Shown piece by piece: positions 16,800 through 25,966 of a DNA stretch of 64,000 nucleotides. Position 1 is the first letter of the stretch. Each line of letters opens with the position of its first letter. A model generated the notes under the pieces. That model searched no databases, was not told the origin of the DNA, and saw only the letters and a program-made list of their open reading frames with translations. Both the position numbers and the translations under genes were made by a program. This stretch comes from Thiocystis violacea (lineage in GTDB: Bacteria; Pseudomonadota; Gammaproteobacteria; Chromatiales; Chromatiaceae): assembly GCF_016583575.1 (NCBI RefSeq), contig NZ_NRRG01000018.1, positions 1-64,000 on the forward strand. Reading direction: 5' to 3'.

Positions 16800-17171
16800 G
16801 TGTACAACACAATCCTCTTTACAAACGTCCTGCGGTTACTCGACGAATTGAGGATGACAAAACAAGAACTCGCTGACATATCCGGAGTGTCCCTGAGCTA
16901 TATCAGCGATCTCACAACCGGACAAGCGAACCCTTCTCTTAAGGTGCTTGAAGCGATCGCGGAAGCGCTAGACGTCCCTTTGCCACTTCTTCTTGAGAAG
17001 TCAGACTGGGAGCCGGAAATGCTCCAAGCTCTCCAGAGCAAGCGCCACCCGAAGGCGAGCCTCCCGCCTGGATTCGAGCGCGTAACGGCGATACTTCCTG
17101 CGCATCAGGCTTTCCTGGTCAGAAAGTGGCATGAGCAAACATTGGAAAAAATTAGGAAATCTCACCAATAG
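16800..17171 (+). CDS. trbA: TrbA transfer regulator (XRE domain plus KorA-type tail)
   Basis: This is a 123-residue regulator (RK2 TrbA has about 120) expected to repress mating-pair and transfer genes. Residues 10-65 form an XRE helix-turn-helix (TKQELADISGVSLSYISDL). The C-terminus (ERVTAILPAHQAFLVRKW) is nearly the same as that of KorA at 14288, the known TrbA architecture. The start is a GTG. It is the first gene of the trb cluster and is flanked by KorB operators on both sides. Confidence 0.88.
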   Translation: MYNTILFTNVLRLLDELRMTKQELADISGVSLSYISDLTTGQANPSLKVLEAIAEALDVPLPLLLEKSDWEPEMLQALQSKRHPKASLPPGFERVTAILPAHQAFLVRKWHEQTLEKIRKSHQ

Positions 17172-17185
17172 CATTCGCCTCCATA

Positions 17186-17198
17186 TTTAGCCGCTAAA
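17186..17198. promoter_or_regulatory. KorB operator before trbB
   Basis: TTTAGCCGCTAAA matches the KorB operator with C at the centre, which the consensus allows. It lies in the 189-bp gap between trbA and trbB, where the main trb promoter is expected. Confidence 0.85.
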
Positions 17199-17360
17199 CC
17201 GGATTCGCTTCAAGCTAAATAACTGACAAAAAAGGGAACACAAGAGATATCCTCCTGATCAGCAGATAGCCACGACTTCGATATCAGAAACACTTGCGCA
17301 AGATACGATAGCAGTATATCGTTTTTGCGTGAACTGTGTAACAGAAGTTGGAGGGGATCT

Positions 17361-18377
17361 GTGTCCACGAAAAGCGGACAAGAGGGAGGCCAGCACGACC
17401 CCGTTGGATCGGTGGCGGAGCGCGCATGCAGGAAATTGGAAAGGGATCTTGGCCCTGACTTAATGGCACTGCTGAGAGACCCCGCTACCCAAGACGTGCT
17501 GGTGAATCCCGACGGCCAGGTCTGGATCGAGCGTCACGGTAGTCCGATGGAGTGCGTTGCCGCCTTGTCGGCTTCTCGCCGGCAAGCCGTGATTGAGACC
17601 GTTGCCGGTTTCCATGGACTTCAGATCGACCTCAAGAACCCTACCATCGATGCAGAACTGCCAATCGACGGAAGCAGATTTGCGGGTGAACTGCCACCTG
17701 TTGTCGAGGCCCCATCGTTTTCCATCCGGAAACACGCCAGCGCGGTGTTCTCCCTGGACGAGTACGTTCGCCAGGACACCATGTCAGACGCCCAACGTCA
17801 GTATCTCCAGCAGGCCATCGCGGCTCGCAAATCCATCCTCGTCATAGGGGGGACAGGCAGCGGTAAGACAACGCTGGTTAATGCACTCCTGAAAGAGATG
17901 GTTCGGCAAGACGCGTCGCAGCGCATCCTCGTCGTCGAGGATACCCGCGAACTGCAATGCGAAGCGCCTAACCGCGTTCATCTCCGAACATCTCCGACTG
18001 TATCCCTCACCGATCTCGTTCGCGGCACCCTGCGACGACGGCCAGACCGGATCATTGTTGGAGAGGTGCGAGGCCCCGAAGCCCTCGATTTGCTGATGGT
18101 GCTCAACACAGGGCATCCAGGCGGCATAGCGACCCTCCACGCCAACGACGCCGCATCAGGCCTCACTCGACTATCAACTCTCGTGTCGATGCACCCCCAC
18201 GCACCGCGTGAAATCCCGCCCCTTATCGCTGACGCGGTCGACCTGCTTGTGTTCATCGAGCGCACGCACTCAACCCCCACACCCCGCAAAGTGAGCGAGA
18301 TCCTCGAACTGCACGGGTTCGAGAACGGCTCGTACGTTGTTAATACCCCTCTTTTCATCAAAGGAGATCCACCATGA
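17361..18377 (+). CDS. trbB: Mating-pair ATPase TrbB (VirB11 family)
   Basis: This is a hexameric cytoplasmic ATPase of the VirB11/PilT class that drives pilus and channel assembly. It has 338 residues. Walker A is [10 protein letters not shown] (about 165), the Asp box is VVEDTRELQ, Walker B lies in [15 protein letters not shown], and a His-box follows at [14 protein letters not shown]. The GTG start at 17361 follows a strong GGAGGGG site; an ATG 36 bases earlier lacks one. It overlaps trbC (ATGA). Confidence 0.95.
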   Translation: MSTKSGQEGGQHDPVGSVAERACRKLERDLGPDLMALLRDPATQDVLVNPDGQVWIERHGSPMECVAALSASRRQAVIETVAGFHGLQIDLKNPTIDAELPIDGSRFAGELPPVVEAPSFSIRKHASAVFSLDEYVRQDTMSDAQRQYLQQAIAARKSILVIGGTGSGKTTLVNALLKEMVRQDASQRILVVEDTRELQCEAPNRVHLRTSPTVSLTDLVRGTLRRRPDRIIVGEVRGPEALDLLMVLNTGHPGGIATLHANDAASGLTRLSTLVSMHPHAPREIPPLIADAVDLLVFIERTHSTPTPRKVSEILELHGFENGSYVVNTPLFIKGDPP

Positions 18378-18760
18378 TTCGCACGCCTTTCGTCACGGTT
18401 TTCAAGTACGTGCCCGCCCTTCTAGCGTTTTCTATCATTGTCCTGGCACTACTGAATACTGATCCCGTATTCGCTTCTGAAGGCTCCGGTGGTGGTCTTC
18501 CTTACGAGAGTTGGCTGGAAAAGTTCCGCAATAGCATCACAGGGCCTACCGCATTCACGTTCGGCATACTCGGTATTGTCACCGCCGGTGCGATACTGAT
18601 CTTCGGCGGTGAGTTGAATGGTTTTATGCGGACTTTCGTATTCATCATACTGGTTATGGCGTTGATCGTGTCCGCGCAAAACATCATGAGCGGTCTGTTT
18701 GGTCGTGGCGCTGAAATTGCTGCATGGCCTGCTTGGTTCGATCGAGTCGGATATTGCTGA
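18374..18760 (+). CDS. trbC: Cyclic pilin precursor TrbC (VirB2 family)
   Basis: This is the precursor of the conjugative pilus subunit. It has a signal peptide ending VFA before [13 protein letters not shown], a second hydrophobic helix, and the conserved tail FGRG-AEIA. In RP4, TraF cuts before AEIA and joins Ser and Gly ends to form a 78-residue ring. Here the span from Ser35 to Gly112 is also 78 residues. The matching peptidase gene is at 4597-5127. Confidence 0.93.
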   Translation: MIRTPFVTVFKYVPALLAFSIIVLALLNTDPVFASEGSGGGLPYESWLEKFRNSITGPTAFTFGILGIVTAGAILIFGGELNGFMRTFVFIILVMALIVSAQNIMSGLFGRGAEIAAWPAWFDRVGYC

Positions 18761-18782
18761 TAACGAGGATCAGGAGAAGACA

Positions 18783-19094
18783 TTGGCCCTTCGATCTATA
18801 CCCATTCATCGCGTCGGGACGCGGGAAAACCTATTCTTAGATGCCGACCGTGAAATGACGATGCTTTTAGCCCTGGTCTGCTTTGCGCTGGTGTTTAGCG
18901 CGCAAGAGTGGCGAGCTGGTATATATGGCACCGTTCTCTGGTTCACTGGCCTCTATCTTCTCCGGAAGGCAGCCAAATACGACGCGAAATTGCGCCATGT
19001 CTATCTACGGCACATACGGTATGCGCGTTACTATCCAGCGCGCTCGACTCCGTTCCGCGTCAACACCCCTAACCAGGGCAGGCAATACAGATGA
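18783..19094 (+). CDS. trbD: TrbD (VirB3 family)
   Basis: This is a 103-residue inner-membrane protein of the mating channel, the same length as RP4 TrbD. It opens ALRSIPIHRVGTRENLFLD, has two adjacent membrane segments (about 25-62), and ends YLRHIRYARYYPARSTPF, a strongly conserved tail. The start is a TTG preceded by AGGAG; an earlier in-frame ATG overlaps trbC and gives an atypical extension. The 3' end overlaps trbE (ATGA). Confidence 0.9.
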   Translation: MALRSIPIHRVGTRENLFLDADREMTMLLALVCFALVFSAQEWRAGIYGTVLWFTGLYLLRKAAKYDAKLRHVYLRHIRYARYYPARSTPFRVNTPNQGRQYR

Positions 19095-21673
19095 ACATCA
19101 CCAATGACATCGTTGTGCTCGGCCTTGCGGGTCAAGCGATATGGTTAGGATGTGTCGCTATTATTTTGATTACTGTTCTCGTTATTTGGATTCAGAAAGC
19201 AGCGGCGGCGACAACGCTAAAGCGGCATAGATCGAAATCCGCCGGTCTGTCAGATTTGCTCATCTATGCGAGCCTCATCAAGGAAGATGTGATCCTTGGA
19301 AAAGATGGCAGTTTCATTGCCTCATGGTTGTTCCGTGGAAGAGATTCTCATGGCGCCACGGCAGCGGAGTTAGAGCAGGTTTCGTTTCGTATCAACGAAG
19401 CCGTTAGGTCTCTTGGTAATGGATGGGTGATCCACATAGATGCCGTGCGAGAGGAAGCCCCTGGATATCCTGCTGCAACCGAGTCTCGTTTCCCAGATCC
19501 GTTGACTAGCGCGATTGATGACGAGCGTCGCCAATATTTCGAGCAGCGAGGGACTGTTTATGATGGATACTTTGTCATTACGCTTACTTGGTTACCCCCG
19601 CTACTCGCCGAGCGCCGATTCATTGAGTTGCTATATGATGACGAAGGCCAAGAAAAAAAATCCTCTCGGGAACGCGCGCAAGATCTGCTAGATAGATTCG
19701 AGCGCGATATTCTGTCCCTCGAAAATCTCCTCTCTATCGCTTTCCAGATTACTCGTCTTCGTGGCTTTACGAAGGAAACAGAGGAAGGCGAACAAGCGAT
19801 TTACAGCGATCTACTCGCATGGGTACAGAGGTGCATTACTGGATCCTACCAACCTATTCAGGTTCCACCTAATCCGGTCTTCCTTGACCACCTTATCGGT
19901 GGCGCCGAATTTTGGCCTGGCGTCATGCCAAAAATAGGTACTCAGTTCCTACAGGTGATAGGTCTCGAAGGACTCCCATCGCTCTGCTATCCAGGGATAC
20001 TCAACACCCTTGCAGAGCAGTCTTGCGAATATCGGTGGTCGACGCGATTTATTTTTCTCGATCGCTATCAAGCATTGGCGGAGCTGCGTAAGTACCGCAA
20101 GAAGTGGAAACAGAAGATTCGTGGATTGTTCGATCAGATGTTTAATCTCGGCGGTCCCCAGAATCAGGATGCCGTCGACATGACCGCGTCGGCTGAAGCA
20201 GCGATGGCTGAGTTGTCCTCTGGTGAGGTCGGTGCGGGATATTACACGAGTGTGATCGTCCTTTATTCAGAAGACCGAGCACGACTGGAGCAGGATACTC
20301 AGCAGGTGATAAAAACGATCCAGCGCCTCGGTTTCGTACCGAGACTCGAGTCGGTGAATGCCGTAGATGCCTTCCTCGGGTCACTCCCTGGGCACGCTGT
20401 AGAGAACGTGCGGAGGCCATTGATGAATACCCTAAACCTGGCGGACCTCATACCGGTTAATACTATATGGACGGGATCGAGGACGGCACCATGCCCGTAT
20501 TATCGCGAAAACACGCCGCCTCTGATGCAATGCGTGACCAGTGGACGATCCCCATTTCGCCTAAACCTGCACGTCGGCGACCTCGGTCATACCTTAATAC
20601 TTGGGCCTACCAGATCAGGGAAGTCAACGCTTCTTGGTCTAATGCTTGCACAATTGCGGCGATACGCTCGTATGGAAATATTTTCTTTCGAGATCGGAGA
20701 AAGTCAGTATCCATTGACGGCCGCGTTGCGCACCACGTCAGACGCTCAACACCACCGCTTAGGCGGCGGCGATACGCAAATTGGCTTTGCGCCATTTAGC
20801 CACCTAGAAACGTCGTCAGACCGAGCATGGGCAGCGGAGTGGGCGAACATTCTCTTGGGTGTTGCAGGACTAGCAACCACGCCCGTTCAACGCAACAAAA
20901 TAGGTCTAGCACTAGAGTCGATGGCCGAGACGAAGTCGCACACCCTCTCCGACTTCGCGACGGGTTGCCAAGACGAGGCGATACGTCAAACACTGCGGGA
21001 GTTCACTATCGACGGCCCTATGGGTCATTTGCTCGATTCAGAAAAAGATTCTTTGCATTTAAGTAGTTTTGTAACATTTGAATTGGAAGATCTGATGGAG
21101 CTTGGCGAACGGTTTGCGCTCCCAACACTGCTCTATCTATTCCACCGCATTGAATCTCGTTTAGACGGTCGTCCCGCCGCTATCATTATCGACGAGGGTT
21201 GGTTTGTTCTTGACCACGAACTGTTTCGTGCAAGGCTAAGGAAGTGGCTGAAAACTCTCGCCAAGAGAAACTGCATTGTTATTTTTGCGACGCAAAGCCT
21301 CTCGGATGTTAGTCAATCAGGAATTATGGATGTTATCGCCGAGTCGACAGCAACCAAGATCTATTTGCCAAACGTCAATGCGCGCGATGACGATGCAAGC
21401 GCCTTGTATCGGCGCCTCGGTTTGAATACGAGACAGATCGATATTCTTGCAGAGGCCGTTCCTCAACGACAGTATTACATTGTCTCAAGTTCTGGTCGGA
21501 GGTTGTTTGAGTTGGCACTAGGAGACCTGGCCCTGGCATTCGTGGGTGCAACAGACAAAGAGTCTATTTCGACGATTAAGTCACTGGAGAAGCAGCACGG
21601 CGCACACTGGATTGATACCTGGCTGGATATGAGGCGGGTTAGATCAAGCAATTTACACAAGGAGGCGGCCTAA
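19091..21673 (+). CDS. trbE: Mating-pair ATPase TrbE (VirB4 family)
   Basis: This is the large VirB4-type ATPase of the mating channel, 860 residues. An N-terminal membrane segment (about 12-38) is followed by the CagE/TrbE domain, then a RecA-like domain with Walker A LGPTRSGKSTLLGLM (near 504) and Walker B AAIIIDEGWF. The motif IVIFATQSLSDV follows. It overlaps trbD and trbF by shared start/stop bases. The full family length is kept. Confidence 0.95.
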   Translation: MNITNDIVVLGLAGQAIWLGCVAIILITVLVIWIQKAAAATTLKRHRSKSAGLSDLLIYASLIKEDVILGKDGSFIASWLFRGRDSHGATAAELEQVSFRINEAVRSLGNGWVIHIDAVREEAPGYPAATESRFPDPLTSAIDDERRQYFEQRGTVYDGYFVITLTWLPPLLAERRFIELLYDDEGQEKKSSRERAQDLLDRFERDILSLENLLSIAFQITRLRGFTKETEEGEQAIYSDLLAWVQRCITGSYQPIQVPPNPVFLDHLIGGAEFWPGVMPKIGTQFLQVIGLEGLPSLCYPGILNTLAEQSCEYRWSTRFIFLDRYQALAELRKYRKKWKQKIRGLFDQMFNLGGPQNQDAVDMTASAEAAMAELSSGEVGAGYYTSVIVLYSEDRARLEQDTQQVIKTIQRLGFVPRLESVNAVDAFLGSLPGHAVENVRRPLMNTLNLADLIPVNTIWTGSRTAPCPYYRENTPPLMQCVTSGRSPFRLNLHVGDLGHTLILGPTRSGKSTLLGLMLAQLRRYARMEIFSFEIGESQYPLTAALRTTSDAQHHRLGGGDTQIGFAPFSHLETSSDRAWAAEWANILLGVAGLATTPVQRNKIGLALESMAETKSHTLSDFATGCQDEAIRQTLREFTIDGPMGHLLDSEKDSLHLSSFVTFELEDLMELGERFALPTLLYLFHRIESRLDGRPAAIIIDEGWFVLDHELFRARLRKWLKTLAKRNCIVIFATQSLSDVSQSGIMDVIAESTATKIYLPNVNARDDDASALYRRLGLNTRQIDILAEAVPQRQYYIVSSSGRRLFELALGDLALAFVGATDKESISTIKSLEKQHGAHWIDTWLDMRRVRSSNLHKEAA

Positions 21674-22446
21674 TGAGAATGTCGTCCTGCAAGAGCGAGG
21701 AAGATCAGAAGGAGGGATCTGTACGGCCTCGTCCTATGGCATCTGTTACGTCATTCACAAGTCATGACAAGAATCCTTATCTCCACGCATCGCGAACGTG
21801 GAAGTACGTCTTGGATGTTACGGCAGGAGGCCAAAAAGTATGGATGATCACTGCCCTGTTCGCGATGGCGATAGCATTGACGCTATCAGGGGTTGTGACA
21901 TACCTCGCGACAAGAACGCAGTATCAACCATATATCGTCGAGGTCGATGAGCATGGTCAAACCATCGGGAAAGGGCCGATCAAAGCGGTATCAATTAACG
22001 ATTCACGACTTCTGCGTGGAGCCGTCGCCGAGTTCGTCTCTGACTCTCGAACGGTAACGCCTGATGTGGCGCTTCAGCGAAAGTTTGTGTTCCGGACGTA
22101 CGCGAAGCTATCACCAGAAGATCCGGCAACGGTGAAGATGAACGAGTGGATGAACAAAGACCACAAAGCCAACCCTTTTGAGCGCGCAAAGAAAGAGATG
22201 GTAAGCATCGAAGACGTCACATTATTAGCGCAGTCGCCTGATACGTGGCAAGCAGAGTGGACAGAGGTGACAAGGGACAGGCAAGGATTACCGGTCAAGT
22301 CGACGAGCGGTATCCCGGCAAGAGCGCACATGCGAGCACTCGTGACGATCTACCTGGCGCAGTCGCGAAAGATGACAGAGGAGGAAATGGAAATGAATCC
22401 ACTAGCGATTTTTGTCAGAGACTATTCGTGGAGCCAAATTCCATAA
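21673..22446 (+). CDS. trbF: TrbF (VirB8 family)
   Basis: This is a 257-residue bitopic inner-membrane assembly protein. A cytoplasmic tail of about 55 residues is followed by one membrane helix (MITALFAMAIALTLSGVVTYL) and a periplasmic VirB8-like domain ending LAIFVRDYSWSQ. The start shares one base with the trbE stop. An alternative start at MASVTSF, 21 codons in, is possible. Confidence 0.9.
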   Translation: MRMSSCKSEEDQKEGSVRPRPMASVTSFTSHDKNPYLHASRTWKYVLDVTAGGQKVWMITALFAMAIALTLSGVVTYLATRTQYQPYIVEVDEHGQTIGKGPIKAVSINDSRLLRGAVAEFVSDSRTVTPDVALQRKFVFRTYAKLSPEDPATVKMNEWMNKDHKANPFERAKKEMVSIEDVTLLAQSPDTWQAEWTEVTRDRQGLPVKSTSGIPARAHMRALVTIYLAQSRKMTEEEMEMNPLAIFVRDYSWSQIP

Positions 22447-22459
22447 AGAGGCAGCCAGT

Positions 22460-23329
22460 ATGAAGCCTGAAATTGTCATAGCATTAGTCGTGATCATGGT
22501 CGGCCAAGCCACATTTTCGTATGCGGCCGAATCAGTAGAAGACAAGTATTTTGAGGGTACCAGCGATCCGGTGCTAACACCACAAGAAGTGGCGGCGTTG
22601 AAGATCGCGAAGCGGTCACTCGTTAAGGCAAGCCCCGCGCCGACCATTGCGGAGGATGGATCGGTGCGGATGGTCTATGGCATGGGTACACCAACAATCA
22701 TCTGTGCACCCATGCAAGTGTGCGATATCGAGTTACAGGCGGGTGAGATGGTGACGAGCAACCCGAATGTTGGCGACACTGCGAGATGGAAAGTGGAGCC
22801 GGCAATCTCAGGAGCAGGGGAGCGAGAGACGATTCACATCATCGTCAAACCGGTCGACGTGGGCTTGACGACCAGTTTGGTGGTGCCGACAGACCGCAGG
22901 ACCTATCACTTCACGTTGAAAAGTACTCGCGATCGGTTCATGCAGCGCGTGTCGTTTAGCTATCCGGAAGATGCGATGGCGAAGTGGAATGAGCTAAACG
23001 CGAGGGCCAGGCGTCAGATTTTGCCATCGAATGAGTATCTTGGGGATCTCAAGTTTGACTACGAAGTTTCTGGTGATGCGTCATGGAAACCCGTAAGGGT
23101 TTACAACGATGGCAAAAAGACGATCATCGAAATGCCGGAGGCCATCGCAAGTACAGAAGCGCCGATACTCCTCGTCTTGAGAAGAGACGGGCCATTCAAG
23201 AAGAGTAAGGTCATGGTGAATTACCGGCTCCAAGATAAACGATACATCGTTGACGCTCTGTTCGAGCGAGCGATCCTGGTCGCGGGTGTTGGCATGGGCC
23301 AGGAGAAAGTCACGATTGCGAGGAAATAG
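22460..23329 (+). CDS. trbG: TrbG (VirB9 family)
   Basis: This is a 289-residue secreted component of the outer-membrane core complex. It has a signal peptide (EIVIALVVIMVGQATFSYAA), a VirB9/CagX domain with the VYGMGTPTIICAPMQVCDIE region, and a C-terminal part with a KVMVNYRLQDKRYIVD block. The ATG at 22460 is preferred to an earlier in-frame ATG inside trbF because it gives a clean signal peptide and has an AAAGAGG site. Confidence 0.9.
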   Translation: MKPEIVIALVVIMVGQATFSYAAESVEDKYFEGTSDPVLTPQEVAALKIAKRSLVKASPAPTIAEDGSVRMVYGMGTPTIICAPMQVCDIELQAGEMVTSNPNVGDTARWKVEPAISGAGERETIHIIVKPVDVGLTTSLVVPTDRRTYHFTLKSTRDRFMQRVSFSYPEDAMAKWNELNARARRQILPSNEYLGDLKFDYEVSGDASWKPVRVYNDGKKTIIEMPEAIASTEAPILLVLRRDGPFKKSKVMVNYRLQDKRYIVDALFERAILVAGVGMGQEKVTIARK

Positions 23330-23331
23330 TC

Positions 23332-23826
23332 ATGAAGTTGATCCAAATTTTTGCGCTGCTATCGGCTGCCGTCCTATCAGGCTGCGCGACGACGCCAGGC
23401 CCCTACGGGAATTATCTGGAACCCCAAACTTCAGAGGCATACAGCCAGCAGCTCGCGCAAGATGTGGCGACGCAAATGGCTCGAGTGTGGGCACCCGCAC
23501 AAACGGAACTCTCGCTGGAACATCCAGCAAAGGACGGCTTTGGCGTGGCGCTAGTCGACGCCTTACGCGGTGCCGGATTCGCCGTGCGCGAATACGATGA
23601 ACACGGGCCGGGTGGCAAGAGCCAGCAGGAGGGACCGGCTGTCGATGCTGGTAGCGGGAGCACTGGATCGGAATTGCGGTACGTGGTCGATCAATTGGAT
23701 AAGAACCTCGTGCGGGTGTCTGTGGCGGTGGGCGAAGAAGGTATTGCACGCGCCTACTCGACGGAGGGAGGTAGCGTGACGCCTGCCGGGATCTGGGCTA
23801 TACGCAAAGGGCAGGGGTCAACATGA
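23332..23826 (+). CDS. trbH: TrbH lipoprotein
   Basis: This is a 164-residue outer-membrane lipoprotein with the lipobox LSGC ending its signal peptide. Its place between trbG and trbI and its size match RP4 TrbH, a VirB7-like partner of the core complex. The start lies three bases after trbG, and its stop overlaps the trbI ATG (ATGA). Confidence 0.87.
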   Translation: MKLIQIFALLSAAVLSGCATTPGPYGNYLEPQTSEAYSQQLAQDVATQMARVWAPAQTELSLEHPAKDGFGVALVDALRGAGFAVREYDEHGPGGKSQQEGPAVDAGSGSTGSELRYVVDQLDKNLVRVSVAVGEEGIARAYSTEGGSVTPAGIWAIRKGQGST

Positions 23827-25139
23827 GCACGGACACGTTAGATCCATTGGATCCGAATGCATCTCCAGACCGAGCGCAAGGGCCGCGAGTCCGGAGGATC
23901 AACCAATTACCGCTTTTGATTGGTATTGGCGTAGTCCTGACGTTCGTGATGATGGTCGCACTCGTGGCATGGTCGAGAGCCCAGGCTCAGAAGCACATCG
24001 ACGCACAGGATCTGACGGCAAGCGGCTCGGGAGATTTTGCGAAAGCTCTAGCAGGTGACCGAGAGGGCTATATCCCGCCAGATATGCCAGTGGTGCCGGA
24101 TCTGCCGGCAGCAGAAATCAGGGAGCCTCTGCCGTCGCCAGCCCCGCCGACAGAAGTGACTGCGGGGGGTACTCCACAGCCGGATCGGGATGAAGAGCGG
24201 GAGAGGATCCGGCAAGCGCGCATGGCGCGTTTCGAGGAGGCGCTGACCGGCAGCACGGTGATACAGGCGGTGATACCTCGCGCTCGTCCTGGCGCTGTCG
24301 CGTCAAGGGCGACGGGGGAAAGTGGCGACGCCACCGTCGGCGATCTGCGCCAACTTCAAGACAAATTGAAGGCCGCCCGTAGTCAGATTGGTGCCATTGC
24401 TGGTGGAGCGGGATTTCAGGAGCAATTAGCTCAACTGCAGGGAGCCAAGGGATCGGCGAATCCTTACCTAGCGTTTGATAAGCAAGGCACGGGGGATCGC
24501 TGGCGGCTCGGCTCTTACGTGGAGGCGCCGACAACACCCTATTTGGTTCGCGCGGGCGCGGTCATACCAGCGACTCTCATCAGTGGCATCAACTCCGAGC
24601 TTCCGGGCCAGATCGTCGCTCAAGTGTCCCAAGACGTTTTTGACACAGCGACAGGTCAGTATCTACTCATCCCTCATGGGACAAAGATCGTTGGTCAATA
24701 CTCCAGCGAAATTGTCTTCGGACAACGTGCCGTATTAACGGCATGGCAAAGGCTTACTTTCCCCGATGCCAAAGTCCTAGACATCGGTGCGATGCAAGGT
24801 TCGGACTCTGCTGGCTATGCGGGATTCAGGGACAAGGTTAACAATCATCTTCTGCGGACATTCGGTTCCGCGCTACTGATGAGCATCATTACGGCAGGAG
24901 TCGAAATCAGTCAAGACTCCTATGATTCCAACGATGACAACAGCGTAAGAGCCGGAGACGTGATGAGCGCATCGCTCGGGCAGGAACTCGGAAGCGTCTC
25001 CTCCGAAGTCATTCGAAAAAACATGAATGTATCTCCTACCTTGGAGATTCGGCAGGGGTATCGACTAAACGTAATGGTGACAAAGGATTTGGAGCTGCCA
25101 GTGCCATACCAATCGTTCGATTATTCAGTGGGGGGGTAA
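23823..25139 (+). CDS. trbI: TrbI (VirB10 family)
   Basis: This is a 438-residue core-complex protein that spans both membranes. A short cytoplasmic tail precedes one membrane helix (LLIGIGVVLTFVMMVALVAW). A Pro-rich stalk follows (about 80-115), then the VirB10 domain with LVRAGAVIPATLISGINSEL, LLIPHGTKIVGQY and a C-terminal RLNVMVTKDLELP. It keeps the full family length. Confidence 0.94.
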   Translation: MSTDTLDPLDPNASPDRAQGPRVRRINQLPLLIGIGVVLTFVMMVALVAWSRAQAQKHIDAQDLTASGSGDFAKALAGDREGYIPPDMPVVPDLPAAEIREPLPSPAPPTEVTAGGTPQPDRDEERERIRQARMARFEEALTGSTVIQAVIPRARPGAVASRATGESGDATVGDLRQLQDKLKAARSQIGAIAGGAGFQEQLAQLQGAKGSANPYLAFDKQGTGDRWRLGSYVEAPTTPYLVRAGAVIPATLISGINSELPGQIVAQVSQDVFDTATGQYLLIPHGTKIVGQYSSEIVFGQRAVLTAWQRLTFPDAKVLDIGAMQGSDSAGYAGFRDKVNNHLLRTFGSALLMSIITAGVEISQDSYDSNDDNSVRAGDVMSASLGQELGSVSSEVIRKNMNVSPTLEIRQGYRLNVMVTKDLELPVPYQSFDYSVGG

Positions 25140-25146
25140 AAGTACG

Positions 25147-25965
25147 ATGCCTTCTATCGCAAAGGAGATGAGAGAGAAGCAAGCGCCACTCGTCGGCGCC
25201 GTCAGCCTTGCTATTACATTGGGGGTTGGCGCGATTACGACCGCACCAGTGATGTATCCCAAACCGGCAATGGCGTTCGACATCGTCTATGACCCATGGA
25301 ATTATGCGAAGAATCTGATCACTGCGATTGAGAGCGTAGCGCAGACATTACACATGATCGAAGATGCCGTAATGCAACTCAAACACTACGAGGACATGAT
25401 CAAGAACACATTAGCGCCGGTGGCTTACGTGTTTGACAAGGTACAGGAGATCGAACGCACGATCGCCGACATTGCGGATACGGTCAATAATTTTACTAAC
25501 CTATTCGGCGATTTCGATGCATATTTGCAGAAATACCAGGATATCGACTATTACCGCGACAGTCCTTGTTTTAAAAAAATGGGCTGCTCGAAAGAAGAAT
25601 GGAATCTCGTTCAATCCGTTAAGGATACGGCATCGAAAGCGAAAATGACGGCAAATGAAGCTGTTATGAAGCTGCTGCGGCAACAACAGACATCCATCAC
25701 CGATGAAGCGAAGAAACTCGACAAGCTGGCGGATAAGGTCACTGACTCTAATGGGCGCATGGAGGCAATGCAACACGCGAACGAACTCGCGGCAATGGAA
25801 AATCAACAGCTACTTCAGATTCGCCAACTGATGATGACGCAACAGGCGTCCGTAACGACTGAAATGCAGGACGAGGCGAACCAGGACGCGATCCATGTCA
25901 ATGGGGATCGCTTATACTTCGTCGGTTCCTATGAAAAAACCGTTGGTGGGAGTGGAGGCTGGTGA
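25147..25965 (+). CDS. trbJ: TrbJ (VirB5 family)
   Basis: This is a 272-residue periplasmic mating protein. A signal-like hydrophobic stretch (VGAVSLAITLGVGAITTAP) ends near PAMA, followed by a mostly helical mature part with the VirB5-type opening FDIVYDPWNYAKNL. Two cysteines (SPCFKKMGC) may pair. It precedes trbL directly, with no trbK gene between. Confidence 0.88.
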   Translation: MPSIAKEMREKQAPLVGAVSLAITLGVGAITTAPVMYPKPAMAFDIVYDPWNYAKNLITAIESVAQTLHMIEDAVMQLKHYEDMIKNTLAPVAYVFDKVQEIERTIADIADTVNNFTNLFGDFDAYLQKYQDIDYYRDSPCFKKMGCSKEEWNLVQSVKDTASKAKMTANEAVMKLLRQQQTSITDEAKKLDKLADKVTDSNGRMEAMQHANELAAMENQQLLQIRQLMMTQQASVTTEMQDEANQDAIHVNGDRLYFVGSYEKTVGGSGGW

Positions 25966-25966
25966 T

